Translations under genes and position numbers: made by a program
Assembly: GCF_004135585.1 (NCBI RefSeq)
Contig: NZ_CP035501.1
Location: forward strand, 3,233,501-3,297,500
Length of the DNA stretch: 64,000 nt
DNA from: Sphingosinicella sp. BN140058
GTDB taxonomy: Bacteria > Pseudomonadota > Alphaproteobacteria > Sphingomonadales > Sphingomonadaceae
Reading direction: 5' to 3'
In this document: piece after piece, positions 29,706-39,025 of the stretch
Layout: every line of letters starts with the position of its first letter
Numbering within the stretch: position 1 is the first letter of the stretch
The notes under the pieces: model-generated
Database searches by the model: none
What the model was told of the DNA's origin: nothing
What the model saw: the letters and a program-made list of their open reading frames with translations, nothing else

Positions 29706-32700
29706 ATGGTAACCAGATTCTCGTTCGCTGCAGTGGCGCTTGCCACGTCCGCGCTGGTCGCTCCGGTGTCGGCGCAGGCTCAGGCCTTGTTCTCGTTCGA
29801 TCTGCCGGCGCAGCCGCTCGAGCGATCGCTCCGCGCAGTCGCTGCGCGAACCAATTCCAACATCGTCTTCTCGGAGCCGGCGGTGCGCGGCAAGAATGCG
29901 GCGGCGCTCACCGGAAGCTTCGGCGCCGAAGCCGCCTATCGCCGCCTGCTGCAGGGCACCGGGCTGTCGCTGACCGTCACCAGCGGCGGCTCCTACGTGG
30001 TCGGCACGCCGCGCAACGAACCCGCGCAGCGGAGCCGAACCTCGATGCAGGGCGGATCGGGGGCGATCGTGGGCCACGTCGCGCAGGCCGACGGCAATCG
30101 CAACATCGCCGGCGCGCTCGTCCGCATCGTCGAGACCGGCCAGACCGCAACCGCCGACGATCTCGGCGCCTTCCGTTTCCCGGATCTCGCCCCCGGCACC
30201 TACACGGTGGAAATCTCGTTTCTGGGCTTCGAGACGGTCCGCCAGACCGTCGAAGTCAGCGACGGGGCGGCGTCGGCGGAGTTCGTCATGGCCGAGCCGC
30301 GCGACGCGGTGGGCGAGATCGTCGTCTACGGATCGCGCAGCGCCCGCGCCAACGCGCTCAACCTGCAGCGCACTGCTGAGAACAGCTCGGACGTGATCTC
30401 GGCCGACGATCTCGGCAACTTCACCGGCACCACCTTTTCCGAAGCGTTGCGGCGCGCACCCGGCGTATCTTTCCAGCGCGATGCGGTCACCGGCGACGGC
30501 ACCAACGTCATCGTCCGCGGCCTCGAGCCCGACATGAACGCGGTCAAGCTCAACGGCCTCAACCTGCCGGTCGGCAACGGCACCGGCCGCTCGGCCGACT
30601 TGTCCAACCTGCTCGCCGACTCCGTGAGCCGGATCACCATCCACAAGAGTCTGCTGCCGAGCCAGGACAGCGCCGGCACCGGGGGCCTCATCGAGATCGA
30701 GACGCTGTCGCCGCTCAACCGCCCGCGTCGCTACGCCAACGTCCTGATCGAGGGCGGGCTTGGGCCCAAGGATTTCAGCGACGACTTCCTCGCATCCGGG
30801 ACGATCGCGGGCACCTTCGGCGCGTCGGGCAATTTCGGTCTCAGCGCCTCCGTCCAGTATCGGCGCAATTCGGTGCGCAACCTCTCGTACAACACGATCC
30901 TGCGCTACGGCCGGACGCTGCCGGTGAGCGAGAGCGGCGAGCCGAGCGCATTCGAGATGGTCGACCCGCTGACCAATTTTCCGTTCAGGGCCGGCGATGA
31001 CCAGGCTTACCCGACCCGGATCGATACCAGCTTCAACCATGTGAAGCAGCGCACCATGTCCGGCACCCTGTCGGCCGAGTGGAAGGTGGCGAGCCACACC
31101 AACCTCAAGTTCGATTTCCAGCATTCCGAAACCAAGCGCGACAGCTACGGCCTTGCCGACGCTTTCTCGACCGACGCCGAATATATCGACGTGCCGGGCG
31201 GCGAGGCGATCGCCGAGCTCCAGATCGATCTTTCCCCGGGCAATGCGGGGCTGCACCGGGAGCAGCTCTATTCCTACGACGCGAACGTCAAGAACGTCAC
31301 CGACACCTACAGCTTCAACGGCAAGACCAATGTCGGCAAGTTCGAGTTCAAATATCTCGCCGGCTATGCCCATGGCGCGGAAACCCATCCCAGGGCATTC
31401 TCGACGACCCTGCGGATGCCCGACACCGACGCGACCGCCGGCTTCTTCGCGCCCGAGGCGGTGGATCCGGCGAGCGGACGCATCCTCACGGGCTGGGGGC
31501 CGCGCCGCGGCAACGGCATTCCGCTGCCTTTGCTCAGCCAGGCGGGATGGGCGTTCGTCAACGATCCGGCCAACTTCACCATCGACAATGCCAGCGGGCA
31601 GATCGACGAGACCAAGGGTCTGAACGACCGCTACACCGGCAGCTTCAGCGCCAAGTTCCAGCCCGATGCCGGTTTCTTCAGCTATGTCGAGGCGGGCGCC
31701 TATTATGAGCGCACCGAGTTCAAGAGCGACCTCGTCCGTTCGCAGCTCGGCGGCAACGTGCCGGCATCGTCGGTGGGGTTGGAATTCGGTCCGTCCGACC
31801 TGTCGCGGATCGGCGTCAGGACACCAGGCTTTGCCGTCGTCGACGAGAAATCGCTGCGCACGTTCGTGCGGAACATCGACGATCTCGCCGCGGTGGGCAG
31901 CGGCTTCACCCTGACCCCGATCGTGCCCCATCCCGATCAGGGCAAGCAGCGCACGCTCGAGGAGAGCTTCGCCGCCTACGTCCAGTCGCGACTGACCTTC
32001 GGCAAGCTCGAGCTGATCGGCGGCGTCCGCTACAATCGCACGCATCTCGAAGCCGCCAACCTGCTCTTCCCAAGCTATATCGGACCGATCCTGCCGGAAA
32101 ATGGCGGCGGCTTCGGCAACGATCTCAAGTTCCAGAACGAGTTCGCGCAGCTGGTCACCGAGACCGAGACGGCGAGCGACTTTCTGCCGCGCATCCTGTT
32201 CAACTACCGCCAGAGCGACAATCTGATCTTCCGCGGCGGCTATTTCCTGTCGGTCGCCCGGCCGCAGATCGGCCAGCTCTCCGCCCAGACCCGGATCTCG
32301 TTCATCAACATCCCGATCCCGGGCCCCGAAGGCGTCAAGCCGATCCTGCAGATCGGCACCGGCAATCCCGACCTCAAGCCGGCGACCACCCAGAATTTCG
32401 ATCTCAGCGTCGAATATTATCACAAGATCGGGATCATGAAGCTGAGCGGCTTCTACAAGCGGATCGACAATCTGCTGCAGGCCAACATCACCAATGGGCC
32501 GGCCAACCTCGCCGCGATCACGCTGCCGGACCACCCCTATTTTCAAGGCGCGCCCTATTTCGATCCGGCAAATCCCAGCGGCGCGATGATCGTCGGCAGC
32601 ACGCCCGCGAACAGCGACCGTGTCGCCACGATCTGGGGCATCGAGGGCCAGATCGAGCGCCAGTTCGATTTCCTGCCGGGGATCTGGAGCGGGTTCGGCA

Positions 32701-33155
32701 TCTTCGCCAACTATACCTACACCAAGAGCAAGCGGTCCGAGACCTTCTCGTGGGTCTATGATCCGGAGCCGGATCATCAATACGAGTTTACCTCGATCCC
32801 GTTCAACCAGCAGCCGAAGCATTCCGGCACGGTGGCCTTGACCTACAACAAATATGGGGTCGACGCGACGTTGACCTACGGCTTCCAGTCACGGGCGCTG
32901 TCGAGGTTCGCGCCGCGGGCGCTGAGCGTGTTCAGCGAGGGCGTGCAGACGCTCGACTTTCGTGCCGAATATTGGCTGAAGCCCAGCTTCGGCCAAGTGC
33001 GGCTCTACGTGGAAGGCTCCGATCTGCTGCGCGGCACCTCGAGCCCCGACGTCGAGGAGACGTTCGGCGGCCAGATGGGCAGTCCGACCTTCTACACCCG
33101 CGCCACCTATCTCGGCGGTAGACGCTTCAAGATCGGCGTCGCCACCACCTTCTGA
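29706..33155 (+). CDS. TonB-dependent receptor with STN signalling domain
   Basis: Outer-membrane receptor of 1149 residues, large for the family. In order: signal peptide (to about residue 27), STN domain (28-102, FDLPAQPLERSLRAVAARTNSNIVFSE), carboxypeptidase-regulatory-like beta-sandwich (about 120-195, GALVRIVETGQTATADDLGAF), TonB box (GEIVVYG near 202), plug (SEALRRAPGVSFQRDA ... IVRGLEPDMNAVKLNGL), and a barrel ending in a terminal phenylalanine. Having both STN and a beta-sandwich suggests substrate sensing plus docking of a large ligand. It follows the sigma/anti-sigma pair and precedes an exported M16 protease. Confidence 0.95.
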   Translation: MVTRFSFAAVALATSALVAPVSAQAQALFSFDLPAQPLERSLRAVAARTNSNIVFSEPAVRGKNAAALTGSFGAEAAYRRLLQGTGLSLTVTSGGSYVVGTPRNEPAQRSRTSMQGGSGAIVGHVAQADGNRNIAGALVRIVETGQTATADDLGAFRFPDLAPGTYTVEISFLGFETVRQTVEVSDGAASAEFVMAEPRDAVGEIVVYGSRSARANALNLQRTAENSSDVISADDLGNFTGTTFSEALRRAPGVSFQRDAVTGDGTNVIVRGLEPDMNAVKLNGLNLPVGNGTGRSADLSNLLADSVSRITIHKSLLPSQDSAGTGGLIEIETLSPLNRPRRYANVLIEGGLGPKDFSDDFLASGTIAGTFGASGNFGLSASVQYRRNSVRNLSYNTILRYGRTLPVSESGEPSAFEMVDPLTNFPFRAGDDQAYPTRIDTSFNHVKQRTMSGTLSAEWKVASHTNLKFDFQHSETKRDSYGLADAFSTDAEYIDVPGGEAIAELQIDLSPGNAGLHREQLYSYDANVKNVTDTYSFNGKTNVGKFEFKYLAGYAHGAETHPRAFSTTLRMPDTDATAGFFAPEAVDPASGRILTGWGPRRGNGIPLPLLSQAGWAFVNDPANFTIDNASGQIDETKGLNDRYTGSFSAKFQPDAGFFSYVEAGAYYERTEFKSDLVRSQLGGNVPASSVGLEFGPSDLSRIGVRTPGFAVVDEKSLRTFVRNIDDLAAVGSGFTLTPIVPHPDQGKQRTLEESFAAYVQSRLTFGKLELIGGVRYNRTHLEAANLLFPSYIGPILPENGGGFGNDLKFQNEFAQLVTETETASDFLPRILFNYRQSDNLIFRGGYFLSVARPQIGQLSAQTRISFINIPIPGPEGVKPILQIGTGNPDLKPATTQNFDLSVEYYHKIGIMKLSGFYKRIDNLLQANITNGPANLAAITLPDHPYFQGAPYFDPANPSGAMIVGSTPANSDRVATIWGIEGQIERQFDFLPGIWSGFGIFANYTYTKSKRSETFSWVYDPEPDHQYEFTSIPFNQQPKHSGTVALTYNKYGVDATLTYGFQSRALSRFAPRALSVFSEGVQTLDFRAEYWLKPSFGQVRLYVEGSDLLRGTSSPDVEETFGGQMGSPTFYTRATYLGGRRFKIGVATTF

Positions 33156-33166
33156 CCCTTCCCTGG

Positions 33167-33206
33167 GCCGGCCCGGTCCCCCATGCCTCGGGCCGGCTCC
33201 TTTTCT
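33167..33206 (+). terminator. Hairpin between receptor and M16 protease genes
   Basis: GCCGGCCCG (33167-33175) pairs with CGGGCCGGC (33189-33197), followed by TCCTTTTCTCT. It looks like an intrinsic terminator or attenuator, so the protease may be expressed at a lower level than the receptor rather than independently. Confidence 0.6.
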
Positions 33207-33223
33207 CTCAAGGATCCTTGTTC

Positions 33224-35965
33224 ATGAAATCATTCATGCTGCTCGCCGCGGCCGCCGTGGCAGCGATCGCAGCCACCGCCGCGCCCGCGGCGGCTCCGGC
33301 TCCGGTCGCCGCCGGAGCGCTCGTGCCCTATCAGCAATTCACGCTCGCGAACGGGCTGCGGGTGATCGTTCATGAGGATCACAAGACGCCGAAGGTCGCA
33401 GTGTCTGTCTGGTACCATGTCGGCTCGGCCAACGAACCGGAGCGCAAATCCGGCTTCGCCCACCTGTTCGAGCATCTGATGTTCAACGGCTCCGAGCATC
33501 ACGACAAGGAATATATGCCACCGCTGCAGGAGATCGGCACCTCCGGCGTCAACGGCGCGACCTCGCTCGACCAGACCTATTATTACGAGATCGTGCCGAC
33601 CGGCGGACTGGAGCGGGTGCTCTGGCTCGAATCCGATCGCATGGGCTATCTGCTCGGCGCGGTAACGCAGGCCAAGCTCGACGAGCAGCGCGGGGTCGTC
33701 CAGAACGAGAAGAGGCTACGCGAGGGCCAGCCTTATGCGACGATGGACCAGCGCGTCGCCGCCGGCCTGTTCCCCGCCGACCATCCCTACAACCACCCGA
33801 CGATCGGATCGATGGAAGATCTGACCGCGGCCTCGCTCGACGACGTCAAGCAGTGGTTCCGCGATTATTACGGTGCGGCCAACGCGGTGGTGACCCTGTC
33901 CGGCGACGTGACGCCGGAGCGCGCCAAAGCGCTTGCCGAAAAATATTTCGGCAGCATCCCGGCGGGGCCGCCCACCGGCCGGCTGACCGCCTGGGTGCCG
34001 ACCCTCGAACATGACAAGAGCGAGGTCGTCGCGGAAGCGGTGCCCGAGACTGCGATCACCTGGAACTGGGCGGTGCCGGGCCGCGGCACCGCCGACGCGC
34101 CGGCGCTGCGCATGGCCGCCTATGTGCTCGGCCGCGGCAAAACCTCACGCCTCTATCGTGCCCTGGTGCAGGACAGGCAGCTCGCGACCTCCGCCTCGGC
34201 AAATTATTCGTCTTATGCGGTGGCCGGGATATTTTCGGTCGACGTTCGGCTGAAGGAGGGCGTCGACCGCGCGGCGGCCGAGAAAGTGATCGCCGAGGTG
34301 ATGGCCGATTTCCTCAAGTCGGGCCCGACCGCGGCCGAGCTGGAGAGCGCCAAGGTGACCGCTTACGCGGACACGGCGCGAGCGATGGAATCGATCTACG
34401 TGCGGGCGATGGCGCTTTCGGACGGGGCGGTGTTCGCGGATGATCCGGGCGCCTTTGAGAAGGAGGATGCCCGCTTTGCGGCGACCGGAGCTCCCGCCGT
34501 CCGCGCCGCCTCCGCGACATGGCTGAGCAAGGCTTCGTACCGGCTGACCGTGCTGCCGTTCGGCAGCCACCAGGCGATCGCCGATGCCGCCGATCGCCGC
34601 ACGATCCCGCCGCTGGGACCCTCGCCGGAGCTCGCTCTGCCGGCGACGCGCGAGGCGAAGCTTTCCAACGGCATCCGGGTCGTGCTGGCCGAGCGGCCGG
34701 GCGCGCCGCTGGTCGAAATGGCTATGGTATTCGACGCCGGCCGCGCGGCGGAGCAGCATGCCAAGCGCGGCATCCAGGGCTTCACCCTGGGATTGATGGA
34801 CGAGGGCACCAGGAGCCTCGACAGCCAGGCGCTGGCGGAACGGCAGGCGCTGCTCGGCACCCGCATCTACGGTTTTAGCGACACCGATACGACCGCCTTC
34901 CAGCTGTCGGCGCTCACCCGCGCGCTGCCGGAGTCGGTCGCGCTCTGGGCCGATTACATCCGCAACCCGGGCTTCCGTCCAGCCGACATCGAGCGGGACA
35001 GGGCGCTCGGCCTGTCCGGCCTTGCCCAGTCACTCGCCAACCCCGACGACGTCGCCCAGCGCACCTTCGCCAATCTGATCTACGGCGCCGATCATGCTTA
35101 TGGCGTGGCGCTTGCGGGCCGTGCCGAGACGCTCAAGGGGTTCACGCGCGATGATGTCGTCGCCTTCCACGAGAGCTGGATCCGCCCGGATAATGCAGTG
35201 ATCTATGCGGCCGGCGATACCGATCTCGCTACGCTCACGGGGGCGCTCGAGAAGGGCTTCGGCGGCTGGCGGCCGCCCACCCGGCCCAAGGGCAGCAAGA
35301 CGCTTGCCGCGGTGCCGGCTGCGACCGCCCCGCGGATCGTGCTGATCGACAAGCCGGGCGCACAGCAATCCGCGATCCGCGTCGGCCAGGCGGTGATCGA
35401 CGGCCTCGACGCGCGCGACTTCGATCTCGACGCGGTCAACGACGTGCTCGGCGGCGGCTTCACGTCGCGGCTCAACATGAACCTGCGCGAAGCCAAAGGC
35501 TGGAGCTATGGGGTCAACAGCTTCGTCGAGGATTCGCGCGGGCCGCAGCTGTTCGGGATCGCGACGAGCATCCAGACCGACAAGACGGCCGAAGCGCTCG
35601 CCGAACTCGCCCGGGAGCTGCGCGACATCGGCAAGGATCGTCCGGCCACGGCCGACGAGATCGCCCTTGTCGTCAAGGGCCAGGTGCTCGGCCTCCCGGG
35701 CCAGTTCGAGACCAACCAGGCGATGGTCGGCTATCTGCGCTGGGTCAACCGGTTCGACCGCCCCTACGACTACATCACCACCTTGCCGCGGCAATATGGC
35801 GCGCTCCGGCCGGAGACGATCACGGCGACCGCCAATGCCCTGCTCACCCCGGGAGCGATGACGTGGGTGGTGGTCGGCGATCTGTCCAAGACCGAGGCCA
35901 AGATCCGCGCCCTGAAGCTCGGCAGCGTCGAGGTATGGGATTCGGAAGGCCGCAAGCTTCGCTGA
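33224..35965 (+). CDS. Exported M16 zinc metalloprotease (two-domain, pitrilysin-like)
   Basis: 913 residues with a signal peptide (1-20, MLLAAAAVAAIAATAAPAAA). The N-terminal M16 domain has the inverted zinc motif HLFEH (80-84) and a distal glutamate in QNEKR (162). The second half (from about 475) is an inactive M16 repeat without HxxEH, ending with the substrate-gate region GGGFTSRLNMNLREAKGWSYG. The size and duplicated M16 plan match periplasmic clam-shell proteases such as FusC and PqqL, which digest imported or trapped polypeptides. ATG 33224 has AAGGAT upstream. It lies 68 bases after the receptor gene. Confidence 0.93.
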   Translation: MKSFMLLAAAAVAAIAATAAPAAAPAPVAAGALVPYQQFTLANGLRVIVHEDHKTPKVAVSVWYHVGSANEPERKSGFAHLFEHLMFNGSEHHDKEYMPPLQEIGTSGVNGATSLDQTYYYEIVPTGGLERVLWLESDRMGYLLGAVTQAKLDEQRGVVQNEKRLREGQPYATMDQRVAAGLFPADHPYNHPTIGSMEDLTAASLDDVKQWFRDYYGAANAVVTLSGDVTPERAKALAEKYFGSIPAGPPTGRLTAWVPTLEHDKSEVVAEAVPETAITWNWAVPGRGTADAPALRMAAYVLGRGKTSRLYRALVQDRQLATSASANYSSYAVAGIFSVDVRLKEGVDRAAAEKVIAEVMADFLKSGPTAAELESAKVTAYADTARAMESIYVRAMALSDGAVFADDPGAFEKEDARFAATGAPAVRAASATWLSKASYRLTVLPFGSHQAIADAADRRTIPPLGPSPELALPATREAKLSNGIRVVLAERPGAPLVEMAMVFDAGRAAEQHAKRGIQGFTLGLMDEGTRSLDSQALAERQALLGTRIYGFSDTDTTAFQLSALTRALPESVALWADYIRNPGFRPADIERDRALGLSGLAQSLANPDDVAQRTFANLIYGADHAYGVALAGRAETLKGFTRDDVVAFHESWIRPDNAVIYAAGDTDLATLTGALEKGFGGWRPPTRPKGSKTLAAVPAATAPRIVLIDKPGAQQSAIRVGQAVIDGLDARDFDLDAVNDVLGGGFTSRLNMNLREAKGWSYGVNSFVEDSRGPQLFGIATSIQTDKTAEALAELARELRDIGKDRPATADEIALVVKGQVLGLPGQFETNQAMVGYLRWVNRFDRPYDYITTLPRQYGALRPETITATANALLTPGAMTWVVVGDLSKTEAKIRALKLGSVEVWDSEGRKLR

Positions 35966-35970
35966 GCGGG

Positions 35971-36011
35971 GGCTCCGCGGCCACGCCCGGTGGGCGGGCG
36001 TGGCCGGAGCC
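35971..36011. terminator. Bidirectional terminator between M16 protease and GIN-domain genes
   Basis: GGCTCCGCGGCCACGCCCG pairs with CGGGCGTGGCCGGAGCC through a stem of about 17 pairs with one bulge. It lies directly between the two convergent stop codons and overlaps the first base of the leftward gene's stop. Confidence 0.75.
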
Positions 36012-36715
36012 TATTTGCCGCAGATGACCGAAGCGGCGCCGGGTCCGGTGATCGTGCAGCTTGCCGGGCCGGCGATGCGGACCTCGCCGAGTCCGTTGGC
36101 CGACACTCTTGCGGTGCGGACCGCACGGAAGCCGATGCTGCCGCTGCTGTCGGAGACCAACGTTGCATCATCGGCGGCGAGACCCTCGCCATCGAGCGTC
36201 CCGCTGCCCTGGACGGTGGCGCGGAGCTGCTTCGCCTTGCCGGCAAGTTTCAGGGTGCCGGCACCGGCAAGGGTGAGGGCGAGCGCGTCGCTGTCGACGG
36301 CGCCGATCGTCATCGCGCCGCTGCCGGAGAGCGACAGATCGGCCTTGAGGCCACGGAGGCGATCGATGGCGAGGCGGCCCGCGCCGACGATGGCCGCGGC
36401 CCTCAATTCGCGGGTGGCGAGTTCGATGGTGACCGGACCGCTGCCCGCACCCGGCGTGCCGCCCCAGGCGGAGCGGTTCGGATGGATCTTGAGCACGCCC
36501 GACTGGACCTCGATCGTCACGCGATCGAGCGCCGCCTGGTCGCCTTTCGCCCGCGCCCGCGTCGTCGTGCCGGTGACGAGGGTGACCTGGTACGGTCCTT
36601 CGATCCGGAGGCGATCGAAGTCGGTGACGGAGTAGCTGCGCTCGGCGGCGAGCGCCGGCGCGGCGGCGAGGAGCGGGAGCAGAAAGGCGGCACGGTGGAT
36701 CATGCGCCGGAGCAT
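36011..36715 (-). CDS. Exported GIN-domain (DUF2807) protein
   Basis: 234 residues with a signal peptide (FLLPLLAAAPALA) and a repetitive beta-helix-like body. The GIN-domain phrases are DFDRLRIEGPYQVTLVTG near 32, LSGSGAMTIG near 130 and VQGSGTLDGEG. The family is called a putative auto-transporter adhesin head domain, but its role is not established. It is likely periplasmic or surface-attached. The next gene on this strand encodes a related lipoprotein, 139 bases upstream, so the two may be expressed together. Confidence 0.85.
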   Translation of the reverse strand: MLRRMIHRAAFLLPLLAAAPALAAERSYSVTDFDRLRIEGPYQVTLVTGTTTRARAKGDQAALDRVTIEVQSGVLKIHPNRSAWGGTPGAGSGPVTIELATRELRAAAIVGAGRLAIDRLRGLKADLSLSGSGAMTIGAVDSDALALTLAGAGTLKLAGKAKQLRATVQGSGTLDGEGLAADDATLVSDSSGSIGFRAVRTARVSANGLGEVRIAGPASCTITGPGAASVICGK

Positions 36716-36757
36716 GGCCGCAAATGGTTAACAGCCGGGTAAAGCGGCGATCCGTCT

Positions 36758-36798
36758 CTTCTTCTTGTTCTCCCCCTTCAGGAGAGGACAAGAAGAAG
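36758..36798. terminator. Inverted repeat between the two GIN-domain genes
   Basis: CTTCTTCTTGT (36758-36768) pairs with ACAAGAAGAAG (36788-36798), with inner TCTCC/GGAGA. It could end transcripts of the upstream lipoprotein gene, though no U-run follows. Confidence 0.4.
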
Positions 36799-36854
36799 CG
36801 GAGGGCCGAGGACGAACACCGCGCCGCGAAGCAGGCGGGGCGCCGGCCCCCGCA

Positions 36855-37589
36855 TCACCCCGTGCAGCGCGCCTCGCCGGAGCCCATCTTCGAGATATTG
36901 CACTTGGCAGGGCCGGAGAGTTCGACGTCGCCCGAGCCGACGATCGAGATGTCGGCGCTCTGCATGGCGCGCGCCTTGACGTTGCCGGAGCCGACGATCG
37001 AGACGTTGGTGCGCTGGACTTCCAGGCCTTCGAGCGAAAGGTCGCCCGATCCCGCGACGGAAACGTCGCCGCTCTCCGCTTTGCCCTTGGCGCGGATGCC
37101 GCCCGAGCCGGCGATCGAGAAGCTCGCCGCCTTCACCTGGAGTGCGCCGATGTCCATGTCGCCGGAGCCGCCGATCGAGCCTTCGAAGCGGTCGCCGCTC
37201 ACCTTGTCGATCTTCATGTCGCCGGAACCGCCGATCGAGGCCGCCGCGAGCGCGGGCAGGGTGACGTAGACCGTCACCGGAGACTTGTCGGAGTTCCACT
37301 TGAAGGAGAAGCCCTTCTTGGTGCCGATCTCGAGCTCGCCGTCTTCGACCCGGATGTCGAGCTTGTCGATGATCCCGAGATCGCCCTCCGCGCGCACCGA
37401 TGGCGCGCCGCCGACCGTGACCACGACATTGTGCGGTCCGCCGAGCGCGACCTTGTCGAAGCTGCCGACCTCGAACGCGCGGCTGCCGTTCTGGCCGCTC
37501 GGCTTGGCGTCGTGATTCTGCGCATCGGCGCTGAAGTTGCACGCCGCCAGCAGCAGCATCGACCCCAGGGTCGCGATTGGTCCGCGCAT
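36855..37589 (-). CDS. GIN-domain (DUF2807) lipoprotein
   Basis: 244 residues starting with a lipoprotein signal (MRGPIATLGSMLLLAAC, lipobox LAAC with Cys at 17). The body is a DUF2807 beta-helix with many phased repeats of the form IxGSGDM/V: SIGGSGDMKIDK, SIGGSGDMDIG, SIAGSGGIRAKG, SVAGSGDLSLEG, SIVGSGNVKAR and SIVGSGDVELSG. It ends with a Cys pair (AKCNISKMGSGEARC). ATG 37589 has GGGGAGAG upstream. Longer starts would add non-conserved sequence. It is probably anchored to the outer or inner membrane. Function unknown. Confidence 0.88.
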   Translation of the reverse strand: MRGPIATLGSMLLLAACNFSADAQNHDAKPSGQNGSRAFEVGSFDKVALGGPHNVVVTVGGAPSVRAEGDLGIIDKLDIRVEDGELEIGTKKGFSFKWNSDKSPVTVYVTLPALAAASIGGSGDMKIDKVSGDRFEGSIGGSGDMDIGALQVKAASFSIAGSGGIRAKGKAESGDVSVAGSGDLSLEGLEVQRTNVSIVGSGNVKARAMQSADISIVGSGDVELSGPAKCNISKMGSGEARCTG

Positions 37590-38228
37590 CGTTTCTCTCC
37601 CCATCAGGTGTATTGCCTGTATAATACGCAGCTGCGACGCGCGGTGCAAGTGGGAAGAAGGGGAGGCGCAGGGCACTCGCATTTGGGTCAATAGGGTCTT
37701 TGCCTGGCCAGGCCCCTCATTCCTCCCTGTCGCCATAGGCGATGGAGAGGGATGATCAGGTTTGAACTGCCCTGCAGTTTAGAGCCATGCCGGTGGCATG
37801 GCGCGCCTGATCATCACGAAGTGCGGTGGAGGGGCTTCAGGCGCTGATGGCCCCTCCACCAGCTTTCAGCTGGTCCCCCTCCCCATCCGCTTTGCGGACA
37901 GGGAGGATGAGAAGGTCAAATGCAATCACCCTAAGGGGCGGCGCTACCGCGAACGCCCCTCCAGCCCTTGCTGGAGGGCGGGGGGTGGTTCTTCTTCCTG
38001 CTCTCTGCGGGGCTCGGTTGGAAGTCCGTGAAGAAGGGGCCACCCCCGGCCCCTCCAGCAAGGGCTGGAGGGGAGACACGCCTTTTCCTGACCGGATAGG
38101 GTGGTGACGAAATCGACCGGTTACCTGGGTGACAGGTTCAGCCACGTCTCCGCTTCGCGCATGCACGAAGGGACAAAAAAAGGCGGCCCGTTTCCGGACC
38201 GCCTCTTTGGCTGGATCGGTGGGGAGGC
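37590..38228. repeat. 640-base gene-free region made of several palindromic repeats
   Basis: No supported gene. Just upstream of the lipoprotein gene there is an AT-rich GTATAATAC palindrome (37619-37627) that may belong to its promoter. From 37700 on there are nested hairpins: a TGATCAGG...CGCGCCTGATCA pair, CCATGCCGGTGGCATGG, GGTGGAGGGGC...GCCCCTCCACC, and a long pair CGCCCCTCCAGCCCTTGCTGG / CCAGCAAGGGCTGGAGGGG (about 37968-38074). These belong to the CCCCTCC/GGAGGGG intergenic family. The right end holds the carD terminator. Confidence 0.7.
38175..38203 (-). terminator. Intrinsic terminator of carD
   Basis: On the minus strand GGCGGTCCG, loop GAAA, CGGGCCGCC is followed by seven T. The single stem imperfection is a G-U pair in RNA. 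It lies 26 bases after the carD stop. Confidence 0.9.
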
Positions 38229-38765
38229 TCAGGCCTCGATCACCTTTTCCTTGTTGTAGATCGCGGCAGCCTTGTTGAGGATGTCGAGGATCTTGTCGAG
38301 CGCCTTGGGCTCGTCGAGCCCTTCGAGCGCGGCCAATTCGCGAGCGAGGCGGCTGGAGGCCGCTTCGAAGATCTGGCGCTCGGAATAGCTCTGCTCCGGC
38401 TGATCGTCGGCGCGGAACAGGTCGCGGGTCACCTCGGCGATCGAGACGAGATCGCCCGAGTTGATCTTCGCTTCATATTCCTGCGCGCGCCGCGACCACA
38501 TGGTGCGCTTCACCTTCGGCTTGCCCTTCAGGGTGGCGAGCGCTTCCTGCATCGTCTTGTCGGACGACAGCTTGCGCATGCCGACGCTCTCGGCCTTGTT
38601 GGTGGGGACGCGGAGCGTCATCCGCTCCTTTTCGAAACGAAGCACATAAAGCTCGAGCTGCATGCCCGCGATATCCGTGCTCTGCAATTCGATGACACGA
38701 CCGACGCCGTGCTTGGGATACACCACATAATCGCCAACGTCGAAGCTCAACGCCTTCGCTGCCAT
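38229..38765 (-). CDS. carD: CarD-family transcriptional regulator
   Basis: 178 residues. The N-terminal RNA-polymerase-interacting Tudor-like domain (about 5-65, FDVGDYVVYPKHGVGRV) binds the beta subunit. The C-terminal helical domain (about 75-165, VKRTMWSRRAQEYEAKINSGDLVSIAEVTRDLF) contacts DNA at the -10 upstream edge. CarD stabilises open complexes, notably at rRNA promoters, and is essential in some bacteria. It has its own terminator and a leader of about 250 bases, so it is probably monocistronic. Confidence 0.96.
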   Translation of the reverse strand: MAAKALSFDVGDYVVYPKHGVGRVIELQSTDIAGMQLELYVLRFEKERMTLRVPTNKAESVGMRKLSSDKTMQEALATLKGKPKVKRTMWSRRAQEYEAKINSGDLVSIAEVTRDLFRADDQPEQSYSERQIFEAASSRLARELAALEGLDEPKALDKILDILNKAAAIYNKEKVIEA

Positions 38766-39001
38766 CTATTTCGACCTTCCTATGGAATTGGCGCGCGGGG
38801 TGCCGGATCGCCTCCCCAACGAACCCGGATGCCTTTAGCGGCCTGCAAAATCATCATCACACGCGAATGCGCAGACGCAATCGCCTTCCGATGATCAGCA
38901 TATATCACGAAGGGTGCTGAAAAGCTACCCTTTTAGGCAAGGCGTGGCCGATTCCCGTCCAGTCGCGAGACAGTCCGGGATTCCCTGATTGCCAGAGACT
39001 T

Positions 39002-39018
39002 AAACCGCGCTTGCGCGG
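39002..39018 (-). terminator. Short hairpin after fdxA
   Basis: On the minus strand CCGCGC AA GCGCGG is followed by TTTAAG, eight bases past the fdxA stop. The stem is short and the U-run weak. The remaining sequence between it and the carD start (38766-39001) shows no gene. Confidence 0.45.
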
Positions 39019-39025
39019 CGGAGAC

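Noticed and set aside
37590..38228. CRISPR array or small-RNA cluster in the repeat-rich gap
   Set aside because: The repeats are inverted and uneven, with no regular direct repeats and spacers and no cas genes. They match the intergenic palindrome family.
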